DNA from: Victivallales bacterium
GTDB lineage: Bacteria; Verrucomicrobiota; Lentisphaeria; Oligosphaerales; Oligosphaeraceae
Assembly: GCA_900769285.1 (NCBI GenBank)
Contig: CAAGGB010000124.1
Span: 1 to 5,626 of the forward strand
DNA: 5,626 nt
Direction: 5' to 3'
Shown: in pieces, positions 5,591 to 5,626 of the stretch
How the letters are laid out: the number at the start of each line of letters is the position of its first letter
Position numbering within the stretch: the first letter of the stretch is position 1
Notes under the pieces: model-generated
What the model was told of the DNA's origin: nothing
Databases searched by the model: none
Seen by the model: the letters and a program-made list of their open reading frames with translations, nothing else
Made by a program: the position numbers and the translations under genes

Positions 5591-5626
5591 CCTCGCTTCG
5601 CTCGGCGTTCTTTTCTCTCGTCACTC
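5591..5626. repeat. 36-base direct repeat, copy 2, running to the window edge
   Basis: Exact match to 5538-5573 with a 53-base period and 17 bases between copies. The match continues to the last base of the window, so the true unit may be longer or the array may have more copies. Together with the base before it, the minus strand can fold as GCC-GA-GC around a GAA loop, closed by GC-GA-GGC. Confidence 0.9.

Noticed and set aside
5538..5626. A CRISPR array: 36-base repeats fit the usual repeat length.
   Set aside because: Only two copies are seen, the spacer is only 17 bases, a diverged dispersed copy exists at 1-34, and no cas gene is present. A dispersed or tandem intergenic repeat fits better.

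Overview
The window holds three genes, all on the minus strand and closely spaced. In transcription order they are a sugar-mutarotase-like protein of the DUF4380 type (5412 to 4525), an ABC exporter/flippase half-transporter of the PglK/MsbA kind (4509 to 2716), and the DNA mismatch-repair protein MutS (2681 to 156). The gaps are only 15 and 34 bases, and the only promoter-like sequence I see lies upstream of the first gene, so this looks like one operon. The three activities (sugar-binding-like protein, membrane export, DNA repair) have no obvious shared pathway. mutS may simply be a housekeeping gene at the end of the unit.

From 5413 to 5626 is the upstream control region. It contains a good Shine-Dalgarno sequence for the first gene, an AT-rich -10-like island in otherwise GC-rich DNA, and a perfect 10-bp palindrome directly beside it. 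Furthest upstream are two exact 36-base copies of a repeat built on CCTCGCTTCGCTCGGCG. From 155 to 1, downstream of mutS, is a dense row of short GC-rich hairpins. It ends in a diverged copy of the repeat found at the other end of the window. Repeat sequence therefore brackets the operon.

The DNA is GC-rich and strongly skewed: the plus strand is G- and T-rich, and the genes use mostly C-ending codons. The genome is bacterial. High GC, weak use of Shine-Dalgarno sequences, a DUF4380 protein and many short GAAGCG-type palindromes suggest a member of the PVC group (Kiritimatiellota, Lentisphaerota or Verrucomicrobiota). This is a low-confidence guess from general impression, not from a search.

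I found no clear new defence or mobile system. The least ordinary items are the repeat family with its possible G·A-paired hairpin, the hairpin row after mutS, the palindrome at the promoter, and a change in codon use inside the ABC gene.
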